DNA of 64,000 nucleotides, taken from contig CP143259.1 of assembly GCA_036321625.1 (NCBI GenBank), positions 2,034,001 to 2,098,000 of the forward strand, read 5' to 3'. Positions 44,520 to 59,500 of this stretch are shown in pieces. Below the pieces are notes generated by a model. The model had not been told where the DNA came from, did no database searches, and was given only the letters and a program-made list of their open reading frames with translations. The position numbers and the translations under genes are program-made. This DNA is from Peptoniphilaceae bacterium AMB_02 (lineage in GTDB: Bacteria > Bacillota > Clostridia > Tissierellales > Peptoniphilaceae). How positions within the stretch are numbered: the first letter of the stretch is position 1; every line of letters begins with the position of its first letter.

Positions 44520-47500
44520 TTAATTCTTTCTTCTTCGCTTCAAGTCCGCGAACACAATTCCCATTGCTGCTAATACCATAGTTCCTATGTGTAATCCATA
44601 TCCTTCAACTAAAGTAAAAGGATTTGTTTCTACTGGGTCTATTGGTTTTATTGGTTTCTCTGGACTTGGTGTTGGTTCAACTGGATCTTCTGGTTTGTCC
44701 GGTGTTGGATCTATTGGATCTACTGGTTTATCCGGTACTTTAGTGTTTATAATGTCATATCCACTGTAAGTTGCAGTATATCCAGTTGGTACAACTTCTT
44801 CTACTCTGTAGCTATAAGTCTTTCCATCTGCATCCTTTGTCATTACCTCTCCAAAGTCATAAGCCCAGTTGTTATCCTTGGTTACTGTTAATTCTTTTAC
44901 TTCTCCAGTTGTTTCATTTATTAACTTAACAACTATTGAAGCAGGTCTTGTTGCTTCTGTGTCTCCAACCCATTTCTTAATACCATTAATATTTGTATAT
45001 TCTGGTGTGCCTGGTGTTGGATCTTCTGGAGTCTTTGTATTAGTAATGTCATATCCACTGTAAGTTGCAGTGTATCCAGTTGGTACAACTTCTTCTACTC
45101 TGTAGCTATAAGTCTTTCCATCTGCATCTTTTGTCATTACCTCTCCAAAGTCATAAGCCCAGTTGTTATCCTTGGTTACTGTTAATTCTTTTACCTCTCC
45201 AGTTGTTTCATTTATTAACTTAACAACTATTGAAGCAGGTCTTGTTGCTTCTGTGTCTCCAACCCATTTCTTAATACCATTAATATTAGTATATTCTGGT
45301 GTGCCTGGTGTTGAATCTTCTGGAGTCTTTGTATTAGTAATGTCATATCCACTGTAAGTTGCAGTGTATCCAGTTGGTACAACTTCTTCTACTCTGTAGC
45401 TATAAGTCTTTCCATCTGCATCTTTTGTCATTACCTCTCCAAAGTCATAAGCCCAGTTGTTATCCTTGGTTACTGTTAATTCTTTTACTTCTCCAGTTGT
45501 TTCATTTATTAACTTAACAACTATTGAAGCAGGTCTTGTTGCTTCTGTGTCTCCAACCCATTTCTTAATACCATTAATATTTGTATATTCTGGTGTGCCT
45601 GGTGTTGGATCTTCTGGAGTCTTTGTATTAGTAATGTCATATCCACTATAAGTTGCAGTGTATCCAGCTGGTACAACTTCTTCTACTCTGTAGCTGTAAG
45701 TCTTTCCATCTGCATCCTTTGTCATTACCTCTCCAAAGTCATAAGCCCAGTTGTTATCCTTGGTTACTGTTAATTCTTTTACTTCTCCAGTTGTTTCATT
45801 TATTAACTTAACAACTATTGAAGCAGGTCTTGTTGCTTCTGTATCTCCAACCCAAGTCTTAATACCGTTAATATTAGTATATTCTGGTGTTGGTGGTACT
45901 TCTACCTTTTCATTTGTTACTGTTATTGCTACAGGCTTAGATGGATCTGTAGTATCTGGAACTGTAAAGTCATATCTGTTATCAACTGCTGGATCCTTAT
46001 ATCCGTTTGGAGCATTAGTTTCTGTGAAGTAATAACTTCCAGCTTTAAGTCCTCCAACTACGATTAATCCATTTGCATCTGTTGTATACTCTCCAATTAG
46101 AACATCTCCATCTGCGTTTACTTCTCCTACTGCCATTGGACTTACATCCGCTGCTGTCGTATTTGCAGTATTAAGATCAGCAATTTCAGTTTCTAAATCT
46201 GCAATCTTTGTTTCTAATGCTGTTGTATCAACTGTAGTACCAGCTTTCAAGCTATCAAGTTCGCTTTGAGCCTCATTAATATCACTATTAATTTGTGCAA
46301 GCTCACTATCAATATCTTGTATTACTTCTAGTGGTGTATCAGCTGTTACAGCATCCTTTTCAGCTTCAAGATCCGCATTTGTTGCATTAGCTGCACTATC
46401 AATATCTTGTTCTGTTGCTGCTAGTGTATCAGCTGTTACAGCATCCTTTTGAGCTTCAAGATCCGCTTTTGTTGCATTAGCTGTTACTAGATAAGCTTCA
46501 AGCTCTTGTATTCTAGCATCATTATTTGTGCTATTTGCAGCTGCAAGTTCTGCCTTAGCAGCTTCAAGCTCTGCATTTAGATTTTCTAATTCTACTGTAG
46601 TAGTATTTGTTCCATCTGCAGCCTTTGCCCAAAGTTCGAATACCGCTCCTGGAAGAACTTCACTTGTTACGCTATCAAGTTTTTGTAGAACTACACCATA
46701 TTCAGTTTCAGGAATATTTACAAATACTGATCCACAAGGAAGAGTTCCCTTAACTGATCCATATCCTTCTACCTTAGTTTCTTCTACAGTGTATTCTATC
46801 TTATTGCCTGATTCATCAAATACTGGTAAATCAGTAAATACCTTAGTGTCATTACCTGTAATTGTGAAAGTTTCTAAAACTTCTCCATTTGCATATAAAG
46901 TGAATTCTGCAACATACTTACCTTGTTCTGGGCTAGTTCCATCAGGAGTTCCTTCTGGAATATCAGTCCAAATCTTTTGAACTTCAAAGTTTCTAACACT
47001 AGGTGTTACATTTACTGTATTAGAATTATTTTCTGGTCCATCATTAATTGATAATGTCGCAGTGTTTGGAACTACTTGTTTAATGTAGCCACTTAAATCT
47101 GCACCTGTCTTTATCTTAGCATTTATTGATAAAGTAATTTCTTTACCAACTAATTCATCAAGTCCATCTTTAATGTCTAATACTACCTTTGAAGTCGTAG
47201 CATCGACATCTGGAGTTAATGTGTCAACAACATCATTATTGACTTTAACTTCACAGCTTATTACTTCTAATACATCTTCTAAATCATCACTTAAAGTAAA
47301 TCTTGTAGCTCCAACTGGAACTGTTGATTTTATATTATAAGTGAATACTTCTTCTAAGCTTGAAAGAATTTCATTTTCTTTACCATTAACATCCTTAACA
47401 ACCTTTGGAGTTTCAGTTGGTGGTGTTACTGGTACTTCTTCTGTTTCTTTTGTTGTGTTTGTATCATCGTTTAAAGTTAGAGTTGCCTTATTTGGTACTG

Positions 47501-50500
47501 TGTTGTTTGTGTATCCGCTTAAGTCTGCTCCATCTTTAATTACTGCTGTTATTGCTAGATTTATTCTCTTTCCTGCTAAATCTGCAAATCCTTCTGTAAT
47601 GTCTAATGATACTTTACTTGTTGCATCATCTAATACTACTTTTCCATTTAATGCATCGTTTGGTATTCCTGCTACTGTAACTTTTGTTCCTGTTACTTCT
47701 AATACGTCTTCTAAATCATCTGTTAGATTTAGTTTTGTATATCCTGTTACGTTGCTTGGAACGTCTACCCATACGTTGTATGTGAAGCTTTGATCTATTG
47801 ATCCTAAGTTTTCACTTGCCTTACCATTTACATCTTTATGAGGTGTTGGAGTATCTCCTGGTGGAGTTACTGTTACTTCATTTGATGTTTTTGGTGTTCC
47901 ATTAAATGTTAATGTTGCATTATTTGGTACTACTTGGTTTACATATGCGCTTAGATCTGCATCTGCTTTTATGCTTGATGTTATTTCTAAGCTTATTGTT
48001 TTTCCTGCGTAGTCTGCAAAGTTACTTGTGATGTCTATTGATACTTTTTGTCCATCTATTGTTGGAACAAGGTTTGTATCTTCTACTCCATCTACTTTTA
48101 CTATTGCTTTTTCTGCTGCTAGCACGTCTACTAGAGTATCTTCTAACTTAATTTGAGTGTATCCATTTACGTTAGTTGGTACTGTTGTGTTTACGTTGAA
48201 GATGAATTTTTCATCTTTTGCTAACAGATTTAAGTTTCCTTTTGTTGTACCTGTTCCATCTAACTTACTTACTGTTTTTTCTACAGGTGGTTCGTTAGGA
48301 TTTGGTGGTGTTACTGGTACTTCTTCTGTTTCTTTTGTTGTGTTTGTATCATCGTTTAAAGTTAGAGTTGCCTTATTTGGTACTGTGTTGTTTGTGTATC
48401 CGCTTAAGTCTGCTCCGTCTTTAATTACTGCTGTTATTGCTAGATTTATTCTCTTTCCTGCTAAATCTGCAAATCCTTCTGTAATGTCTAATGATACTTT
48501 ACTTGTTGCATCATCTAATACTACTTTTCCATTTAATGCATCGTTTGGTATTCCTGCTACTGTAACTTTTGTTCCTGTTACTTCTAATACGTCTTCTAAA
48601 TCATCTGTTAGGTTTAGTTTTGTATATCCTGTTACGTTGCTTGGAACGTCTACCCATACGTTGTATGTGAAGCTTTGATCTATTGATCCTAAGTTTTCAC
48701 TTTCCTTACCATTTACATCTTTATGAGGTGTTGGTACTTCTCCTGGTGGAGTTACTGTTACTTCATTTGATGTTTTTGGTGTTCCATTAAATGTTAATGT
48801 TGCATTATTTGGTACTACTTGGTTTACATATGCGCTTAGATCTGCATCTGCTTTTATGCTTGATGTTATTTCTAAGCTTATTGTTTTTCCTGCGTAGTCT
48901 GCAAAGTTACTTGTGATGTCTATTGATACTTTTTGTCCATCTATTGTTGGAACAAGGTTTGTATCTTCTACTCCATCTACTTTTACTATTGCTTTTTCTG
49001 CTGCTAGCACGTCTACTAGAGTATCTTCTAACTTAATTTGAGTGTATCCATTTACGTTAGTTGGTACTGTTGTGTTTACGTTGAAGATGAATTTTTCATC
49101 TTTTGCTAACAGATTTAAGTTTCCTTTTGTTGTACCTGTTCCATCTAACTTACTTACTGTTTTTTCTACAGGTGGTTCGTTAGGATTTGGTGGTGTTACT
49201 GGTACTTCTTCTGTTTCTTTTGTTGTGTTTGTATCATCGTTTAAAGTTAGAGTTGCCTTATTTGGTACTGTGTTGTTTGTGTATCCGCTTAAGTCTGCTC
49301 CGTCTTTAATTACTGCTGTTATTGCTAGATTTATTCTCTTTCCTGCTAAATCTGCAAATCCTTCTGTAATGTCTAATGATACTTTACTTGTTGCATCATC
49401 TAATACTACTTTTCCATTTAATACATCGTTTGGTATTCCTGCTACTGTAACTTTTGTTCCTGTTACTTCTAATACGTCTTCTAAATCATCTGTTAGGTTT
49501 AGTTTTGTATATCCTGTTACGTTGCTTGGAACGTCTACCCATACGTTGTATGTGAAGCTTTGATCTATTGATCCTAAGTTTTCACTTGCCTTACCATTTA
49601 CATCTTTATGAGGTGTTGGAGTATCTCCTGGTGGAGTTACTGTTACTTCATTTGATGTTACTGGTCCGTTACCAATATCTAGGTCAGCTGTGTTTCCAAC
49701 TATTGCATTTGGATGAGCTTTCAAGAATTCTTCAAGATTAGTAATTGTCGCATCAAAGGTTAAGACAACGACTTTACCTTTCAGACCTTGAACTTTAGTT
49801 GGGTTGTTGTAGTTGAAGGTAATTAAGTTGTTTTCAAGTGTAAACTCAATATCTTCAACTTGATCACCTAATTTAACTTCTTGACCGTCTAGAGTTACTT
49901 TTACTGAGTTAGGATCAACTGTTAATTGTTCATCTACTTGGTCAGTAATTGTTAATTTAGTCCAACCATTTGTATCTTCTGTTGGAACCGTCACTGTATA
50001 AGTGAACTTTTCATCAACAGTACTTAGGTCGACATGGCTTAGATCTTTTTGATCTTCGTCACTTACAGTTTTAACTGGTTCTGGTGTTCCTGGTGTTACG
50101 TTGTTCCAAGTTAGAGCAATTGATTGAGTTTGATCTGCACTAATTGTAAATGTTATTGGCTTATCATTAATCATCAATCCAACTGGAGCTTCACTTTCTA
50201 CAAAGTAGTAGTTACCTGCGTCAAGTCCTGTTACAGAAATTTGTTTTCCTGCTGAAGCTGTATATTCTGATTCAGTTTCAGAGAACGGAATCTCAACATC
50301 TACACCAGTGGTTGGATAAGCTGGCATATCTCCTACTTGTTTGTAAAGCTTAAACTTAGCTGCTTGATCTCCACTTAATGGTTCACCGTTTGCCAACTTA
50401 GTTAAGATAACATCTCCCTTAGGTGGTGTCACAGTAACTTCATTAGATGGTATAACCTCGCCATCATCATTAAGTTTTAAAGTAGCCTTATTAGGAACTT

Positions 50501-53500
50501 TATTATCAGTATATGCAGACAGATCTGCTCCATCTTTAATATTAGCTTTGATTTCTACTCGAATGGTCTTGCCCGCAAGTCTATCAAAGGCAGAACCAAA
50601 GATTGATGTCAAGAATCCACTATTGATAGTTAAGCTTACTTCTTGTTTTTCTGCATCATCTGCATCTTGTACAAGCTTAACTTCTTTAGTTAAATTCTCA
50701 TCTTCTTGCTCATCTACATAAACTGTAATCTTATCTCTTGAAGTAGTTAATACTTTTTCAAGTGTATCTGTCATCACTAACTTATTAAAGCCAGTTACAT
50801 TTGTTGGAATAGTGTACTTAACATTGTAAACAAATTCTTCTCCAATGCTTGCAAGATCTTCATGTGTCTTTGCATTTACTGTTTTCACAGGTGTTGGCGT
50901 ATCTCCTGGTGGAGTTACTGTTACCTCGTTAGAATCTTTTGGCTTATCATTAAAGGTTAAGGTCGCCTTGTTTGGTATAGCTGACTCGCCATAAGCATAG
51001 GCAATTTGATCCATAGTTACAGAATCTTTAATCTTAGCCTTGATGACTAGGGTAATAGTCTTACCTGCATAGTCTGCAAAGTTTTCTGTAATTGTTAGAC
51101 TTACCTTATTGCCGTCTACTTGAGCTGCAGGTCCCGCATAAGTTCCACTGCTCAATTCAACGCTTGGTTCTCCAACAATTTCTAATACTGATTCTAAAGT
51201 ATCTTCTACAATAATATTCTTGTAGCCTTCAACGTTATTTGGAACGTCTACAGAAACCTTGTAAGTGAATGGTGTTTCTTTTGTCTTTAGAAGTAAGTCT
51301 TCTTTTGTCGCATCACTTATAAGAGCATCTGTTGTTTCAACTGTCTTTTCAACGGTAGGTTCCTCTCCTGGAGGAGTGATATTCACAGTATTAGAAGTCT
51401 TAGGATCGTTGTTGATTGATAATGTTGCTTCGTTTGGTACAACAACATCTGTTGATCCTTCAGCAATATAAGCCTTTAATTGTTCATCCGTTGTGTCAGC
51501 CTTAATATTTGCATCAATACTAATTCTTACTGTCTTGCCTGCTAGAGCTTTGAAGTCAAAGTTTGCTGTTTCTGGGATTTCAAACTTCACTTCTTGTCCA
51601 TTTACAGTCAAGTAGTCTTCCTTGTATTGAGCATTCACAATATCGTTGATATAAACTGTAACTCTGTCTTTGTTTGTTTCCAATACATCTTTCAATGTAT
51701 CTGTTATTACAAATGACTTAAAGCCGTTTGTATTGACTGGAACTTCGACACGAACGTCATAGAAGAAGTTTTGGTCTTTCTTGCCAAGGGTCAATTGGTC
51801 TTTACCATTTACTGTCTTCACTGGTGTTGGAGTTGTTCCTGGAGGTGTTACTGTAACTTCATTTGATTCCATAGGTTTATCGTTGAAGTTTAGAGTTGCC
51901 TTGTTAGGAACTTGTTCTCCTTGATACTTAGTTAAGTCTGCATCAGCCTTGATATTAGCTTCAATTTCAAGGGTTACAGTCTTACCTGCATAATCTTTGA
52001 TAACTGATGACAAGTCTAAGCTTACAGTATTTGTCGCTTCATCAACTTTTGCTTGTGGACCTTCATAGTTTGAGGCATCACTTAATAGAACTTGCACAGT
52101 GCCTATTTTCAGCACGCTCTCAAGTTTGTCTTCGATTATGAACTCAGTGAATCCATTTGTATTTGTTGGTACTTGAACATTTACAAAATATTTGTAAGTT
52201 TCGTCTTTAGCTGCCAAGTTTAGATTTTCAGAAGTCTTATCTGAACCATCTTCCTTAGCAACTTCTTTGTTGATCTTTGGTTCCTCATCATTTGGAGGTG
52301 TTACAGGTACATCTTCTGTATCAAAGGATTGGTCTGGATTATCTCCAACTACCAATGTTGCCTTGTTTGGAACTGTATTATTTTCGTAGCCTGATAAATC
52401 AGCTCCGTCTTTAATATTTGCTCCAATGGATACTTCAATGTGTTTACCTGCATAATTTTTTAATTGTTCTACTGGAATATCTAATACTACAGTGTTATCG
52501 TCAGAGCCTTCAACCTTGTCATTTACTCCAAGGCTAACCATTCCTTTAAGTGTAGTATCTACATTTCCATTTACTCTTACAACAATTCTATCTAGAGCTG
52601 TTTCTAATACATTTTCTAAGTTATCTGATAATACATACTTAGTAAATGTAGATACATCTGCTGGTACATTTGCGTTGATGTGGTAGGTGAATTTTTGATC
52701 TAGTGAACCTAGGTTCTTAGATTTATCACCATCAACGTCTTTCACAGGTGTTGGATCTTCTCCAGGAGGAGTTACCTTAGCTGTATCTGTAATATCTTTT
52801 GTTGGGTCGTTTTGATATGACAATTTAGCTGTATTTGGTAATACACCATCTACAAGGTAATCTGCCAAGTTCATACCTGTGTTAATTGTTGCTGGAACTG
52901 TTACTTTAATTACTGTTCCTGCATACTTGTTAGCTTCTGCTGCTCCTACAATTTGTAGGCTTACTTTTTGGCCAACTGTTGTTAAATTACCTGCTGCTGA
53001 TGTTGTTAATGCGTCATCCTTAACTCCATCTTTTGTTACTTCTACTGTTGCTGCTTCTAACTTAAAGATATTTAGGAAAGTATCTTCTAATACTATCTTA
53101 GTAATATCTTTTGTGTTCATTGGAACAGTGATGTCCATAGTGTAAGTTAATTGTTCATCTAAGCCTTCAATCTTAATTTCATCTGCTGGAGTATCGTTTG
53201 TTCCTGCTACAGCACCTTTTACCTTCTTGTCTAATGTTGGTTCTTCTCCAGGAGGAGTTACTAGTACTTCATTAGAGTCTGTTGGCTTATCGTTAAATGT
53301 TAATGTTGCTTTGTTTGGTACAGAGCCTGTCAAGTACTTGCTTAGGTCTGCTCCATCTTTAATGTTGGCATTAATTACCATTGTGATAGTCTTGCCAGCA
53401 TATTTTGTGAAGTCTACTGTCGGATCTGTTGTCTTGTTAAGTTCTAAGCTTACTACATTTCCATTTGTCGTTGCTTTTAATGTAGTATCTTCCACTCCAT

Positions 53501-56500
53501 TTACTAGTATCTTAACTGTTCCAACTTGAAGTACGTCTTCTAGTGTATCTTCAATCTTAATTTGATTGTATTCTGCTACATTAGTTGGTACTTTTACATC
53601 TACATGATAGATATATGGTGTTGTTAATGTTGCTAGTGTCAATGGATCTCTAGACACGTTGTCGTCAGCTGTTCCAACTTTCTTTTCGATTGTTGGTACT
53701 TCATCATTTGGTGGTATCACTGGAACATTATCTGTATCCTTAGCTGGATTATCGTTTAATGTTAAGCTTGCCTTGTTTGGAATTTCATTGTTTGCATATC
53801 CAGATAGGTCAGCGTCCTCTTTAACCTTAGCTGTTATTTCAAGGTTAATTCTCTTGCCAGCTAGCTTGTCAAATCCACTTGTAATATCTAATGTTACTAC
53901 GTTTGTTCCATCTGTTGTTACTTGTACTGCACTTGTTAAAGTAGAATCTTCAACGCCTGCTACTGAAACTTTTGTTGAAACAACGTCTAATACGTCTTCA
54001 AGGTCGTCTGTTAGGTTTAACTTAGTGTATCCAGTTACGTTTGTTGGAATATCAGCCCAAACATTGTAAGTGAATTCTTGAGTCTTACTTATTAGACTAT
54101 CCTTTGGCTTTCCGTTTACGTCCTTCTTAGGATCTGGTGTTGTTCCTGGAGGTGTTACTGTAACTTCGTTTGATTCCATTGGTTTATCGTTGAAGTTTAA
54201 AGTAGCCTTGTTTGGAACTTTTTCGCCAGTGTATGCTGATAAATCTGCATCTGCCTTGATATTAGCATTAATTTCAAGGGTTACTGTCTTGCCCGCATAG
54301 TCCTTTATTACACTGCTTAGGTCTAAGCTTACGGTATTTGTTGCTGTGTCTGTTGTTGGTTGTGGGCCAGCATAAGTTGAACCGTCACTTAATACAACTT
54401 TAGTTGATACTATGTCTAGTACACTTTCAAGTTTATCTTCAATTACAAACTTAACAAATCCGTTTGTGTTTACTGGAACTGTTGCGTTTACATAGTATTT
54501 ATATTCTTCTGTCTTGCTTCCTAAGTCAAGATTTCCATCTGTCTTGTTTGTTCCGTCTAGTTTAGAAACTTCCTTCTTGATTGTTGGTTCTTCATCATTT
54601 GGAGGAGTTACTGGAACTTCATTTGTATCCATATCATCGTAAGGATTGTCTGTGATTGATAAGGTTGCTTTGTTTGGAACTGTGTTGTTAGTGTACTTGC
54701 TTAGGTCTGCGTCTTTTGCTACATTGGCGTCTATTGAGATTTCAATATATTTTCCTCTGTAGTTTAGAAGAGTATCTAATGGAATATTTAGAGTAACAAT
54801 GTTCTTGTCTGTTCCATTTTCTGTAACAGTTACTAAGTCAGTTAATTCTGTTGATTCTGTTCCATTTACTTTTACTATTATTGTGCCTGGTACCAATACG
54901 TCTTCTAAGTTATCCACCAATACATACTTAGTGAACTTAGAAATGTCTGATGGTACTGTTGCTCCAACATGGTAAGTGAATACTTGGTCTTTTGCTCCAA
55001 GAACTAAACCATCTTTTCCGTTTACATCCTTCTTAGGTGTTGGATCTTCTCCCGGAGGTGTTACCTTTGCTGTATCGTCAATGTCCTTTGTTGGGTCATT
55101 AGTGTAGGACAAGGTCGCTGTATTTGGTAATGCACCTGCTACTAGATAGTCTGCTAGGTTCTTAGTTGTGTCGATAGTAGCATCAATAGTTACAACAATC
55201 TTAGTGCCTGCAAATTGGTCCGCATCTGCATCTTTAACTAACAATTCTAGTAATTGTCCGTCAACTTTTACTACATCAGTAATGTCATTAATAGCTGTTG
55301 TTAATTCTGCATTATCTGTTCCGTCAAGATTTACAACCTTCACTGTAGGAGTGGTTCCTAGCTTAAAGATTGGTAGGAAGGTATCCGTTAAATGAATCTT
55401 AGTAATGTCTTTGGTGTTGGCTGGAACGGTAATGTCCATTGTATAGGTTAGTTTTTCATCTAAGCCTTGAATAGTAATCTCGTCTTCACCATTGACCTTC
55501 TTATCAAGTCCTGGATTTTCTCCTGGTGGAGTTACCGTTACATTGTTAGAAGTAGATGATTCGTTGCCAACTGTTATCTTAGCTTCGTTTCCTACTACCG
55601 CATCTGGGTGAGCTGCTAGGAAGGCTTTGATATCAGTAATCTTAGCATTAAAGGTCAATACTACAGTCTTTCCTAATAGAGCCTTCGCTTTTTCTGCTGT
55701 GTCTAACTTAAAGGTAATCACATTGTCTGCATCAAGAGTTAAGCTTGCATCGTCTTGTGCAGCGATTGTATATTCCTTGGTGTCAATGACAACTTTAACA
55801 CTGTCTTCATCTACGGTTAGAGCCTTGTCTACTGGGTCAGTTAAAGTAAAGTCTGTCCATCCGTCTACCTTGGTTACTGGTACTTCTACCTCGTAAGTGA
55901 ATGATTCATCCACTGTAGTTAAGTCTACATGGTCAAGGTTATTTTGGTCTGAATCCGTTACATCTTTCTTAGGTGTCGGGATTTCAGATTTCTTGTTATC
56001 AACTGTTAGAGTCTCAAAATCTTCTAAACCAGTAGTTGTAGCTACCCCATTCTCTATTGTAATCGTAAATTCTTTATTGCCTTCACTGATTACAAAACCA
56101 TTTGGAGCTACTGTTTCTTTAAAGTAGTATTCTCCATCAGCTAAGTTTTTAACTGTAATTTGGTCTTTTCCACCAACTTTTGTAGTTGAGTAAGTGCCAA
56201 TTAGAGTATCCTCTGTAGCTGGATCCACTGCCTTCTTGTAAAGTTCAAAGGTTGCAGAAGTTCCAGCTGGAAGAGCCTCCCCTTCGGCTGTCTTAGTTAA
56301 GGTTACTTCACCAAGAACTGGTTTTACATCGACCTTGTTGGAAGATGTTGGGCCGTTGCCTACTTCTAGGTTAGCTGCGTTGCCTACAATTGCATCTGGG
56401 TGAGCCTTAATAAATTCTTCTGGTGTAACTTTGATCTTAGCTGTGAAGCTTAGAACAACATCTTGATTTTCTAAGTTCTTAATTTCAGCTGGATCAGTTA

Positions 56501-59500
56501 CCTTGAAGGTAATTAGGTTATCTACAACATCAAATTGTGATGCGATCCCAGGTGCTGTCGGTGTATATTCTGTTGTTCCTACTGTTACTTTTACTGAACC
56601 GTCAACTATTTCTAGTGTTGAATCTACTGGGTCAGTTAGAGTGAATTCTGTCCAACCTGCTGTTGAGCCAACTGGAATACTTACTTCATAGTTAAATGGC
56701 TTATCAAAACCTGATAGGTCTAATTGGTCAATACTTAAAGTATCTTCTCCTACCTCCTTTTCAGGTGTTGGGGTTGTTGACTTAACGTTGTTAACTGTAA
56801 AGTTTTGTCCTTCTTGACCTTCAGGAGTGTAAGTGAAGTTGTTTCCTGCTACTGCTTGGATTGTAGTTGTTCCATCGTCAGCAGTTACAGCTTCAATAGT
56901 AAATTCTCTTGCTGTTTGGTCTAATACAAAGCCTGCTGGTGCAGTAATTTCCTTAAAGTAGTAGTTTCCTAGTTCAAGGTCTTTTACTGTGATTGATGCA
57001 TCTACGCCAGTTGCGTATGAGCCTATCTTTGTATCTTCTGTAGCTGGCGCAACTGCAACTTTGTAAAGTTCAAAGACTGCTGCAGTTCCTGATGGTAATG
57101 CTGCACCATCTGCTAATTTATTAAGTGTTACTTCGCCTGTCTTTGGTCCTACTTTTGTAGTGTTTGAAGTTACTTCTGGTTCACCATTAAACATCAAGGA
57201 AGCATTGTTTGGAATCATAGATTCTTTAAATTCTGCCTTGATTTGGTCAATAGTTACGCCGGCCTTAATCTTAGCCTGGAAGGTCATTACTACATCCTTG
57301 CCAGCTGTGTCAAACATAGCTTTAAGATCCGCATCGTTTGCTGTATAAACTACAGAGGTCGTTTCATCTGCATTTACTACATGAGTTACTGTTGCGTTAG
57401 CATTTTCTCCACCAATAGTTACAGTAACTGGTTCCACAACTTCTAAGAACTTGTGAAGGTTATCTGTTAAGACAAATTCTGTTGGTACTTCTTTGATTTG
57501 TGTACCAGGGATTGTAATTACATATTCATGGACTTGATCCATAACATCAAGAAGTTTTTCTTCTGCCTTATCCACTGTCTTTTCTGGGGTTGGCACATCA
57601 CCCTTGGTGTTGTTCCAGGTTAAGGATTTAGCTATAGTTTGGTCTGCTTCAATTGTAAATTCAATTGGTGTAGCATCCAGTACATAGCCTGCTGGAGCTT
57701 TAGTTTCCTTAAAGTAATAGGATCCAGCTTCTAAGCCATTAACTGTAATTTGATTATTTGTTGCGTTAACTTCAGCTGTATAAATTGGTGCTTCTACAGT
57801 TCCTCCTAGGGCTACTTGAGTGTCATCTTTTTCTCCATTTTCAGCACTATCAACTAAGCCTACGACCTTGTAAAGTTCGAAGCTTGCCGTTTGTTCATCT
57901 GTTAATTCTTTTCCATCTACCAACTTAGTTAATATTACATCACCCTTAGATGGAGTTACATAAACTTCATCCGTTGTTTTTTCTGGACTATCATTAAGTT
58001 TTAATTTCGCAGTATTTGGAATCTTGCCATCATTTTCAGCGTAAGCAGATAAGTCTGCATCAGCTTTAATATTAGCTTTGATTTCTACACGGATAGTTTT
58101 TCCTGCTAGGTCTTCAAAGGCATTGCCAAACAAGAAGGTTGCAAATCCTTTTGTTGTTTCTAACTTAATAGTTTGTCCTTCTGTAGCAGGATCTGCTGGT
58201 TCTGTTACTGTTATTGCATTTGTTAGATTATCATCTTTCTTATCATCTACATAAACAGTAATTCTATCTTTAGCTGTAACCAACACTTTTTCCAAGGTAT
58301 CTGTCATCACTAATTTTTCAAAGCCAGTTACATTGGTTGGAATGGTGTATCTTACATTGTAGATAAATTCATCCTTGATGTTTCCTAACTTAATGTCTGT
58401 TTGAGCGTTAACATCTTTTGTTGGAGTTGGTGTATCTCCTGGTGGTGTTACGCCAACTTCGTTGGAGTCTTTTGGATCTCCATTAAATGTTAATGTTGCC
58501 TTGTTAGGAATTGTTGAGTTTCCATAGTTGTGAGCAATTTGGTCCATAGTTACAGAGTCTTTTATCTTAGCATTAATTACTAGGGTTATTGTCTTGCCTG
58601 CGTAATCTGCAAAGCCTTCTGTAATATCAAGGGTCAACTTATTAGTGTCAGTCGTATCTGTTACAACTTTCCCTGTTAAAGTATCGTCCTTTGTTCCATC
58701 TACTTGTACTTCATATGAAGATACTTCAAGTACATCTTCTAGGTTATCTTCTAACTTAATAGACTTGTAGCCTTCTACATTGCTTGGAACAGTTACATTA
58801 ACCTTATAAGTGAATGGTGTTTCTTTTGCTTTTAGTAAAGCTGCTTCCTTAGTAGCTGCTACATCTGTAGTTTCTACTGTCTTTTCTACTGTAGGCTCAT
58901 CTCCTGGTGGAGTTACGTTAACCTTGTTCGAAGTCTTAGTAGTGTCGTTAATCTTCAAGTCTGCTGTATTTGGAACAACTACTTCTGTTGATGGATCCAC
59001 AATATACTTAGCTAGGTCTGCATCTGTTACTGTAGACTTGAAGTTTGCTTCTATAGATAATCTTACTGTCTTACCAGCAAGTGACTTAAAGTCAAAGTCT
59101 GGGTCAATATTAGTATTATCAATATCTAAAGCAATAACTTGTTTTCCATCAACATCAGTTGTACTTGTTACATATTGTTTCAAATCAGCGTTTACTAGGT
59201 CATTTACATATACTGTTACCTTAGATAAATCAGTTGGTGTTTCAAGAACACTTTCTAACTTATCTGTAATTGTAAACGATTCATATCCTGTAACATTTGT
59301 AGGAACTATTGCCCTTACATCGTAAGTGAATGTTTGGTCTTTGGTTCCAAGTTTTAATGGTGTTGATCCTTCTTTTGTTTGATCGTCTCCATTAATGGTC
59401 TTAATTGGACCTGGAATTTCTCCTGGTGGAGTTACCGTTACTTCATTGGAATCCTTAGGTCCATTTCCTACATCTAGGCTAGCTGTATTTCCTACAATCG

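Noticed and set aside
44706-45881. Regular repeats that could suggest a CRISPR array
   Set aside because: Units are 294 bp, in frame, and encode Cna_B domains with no variable spacers.
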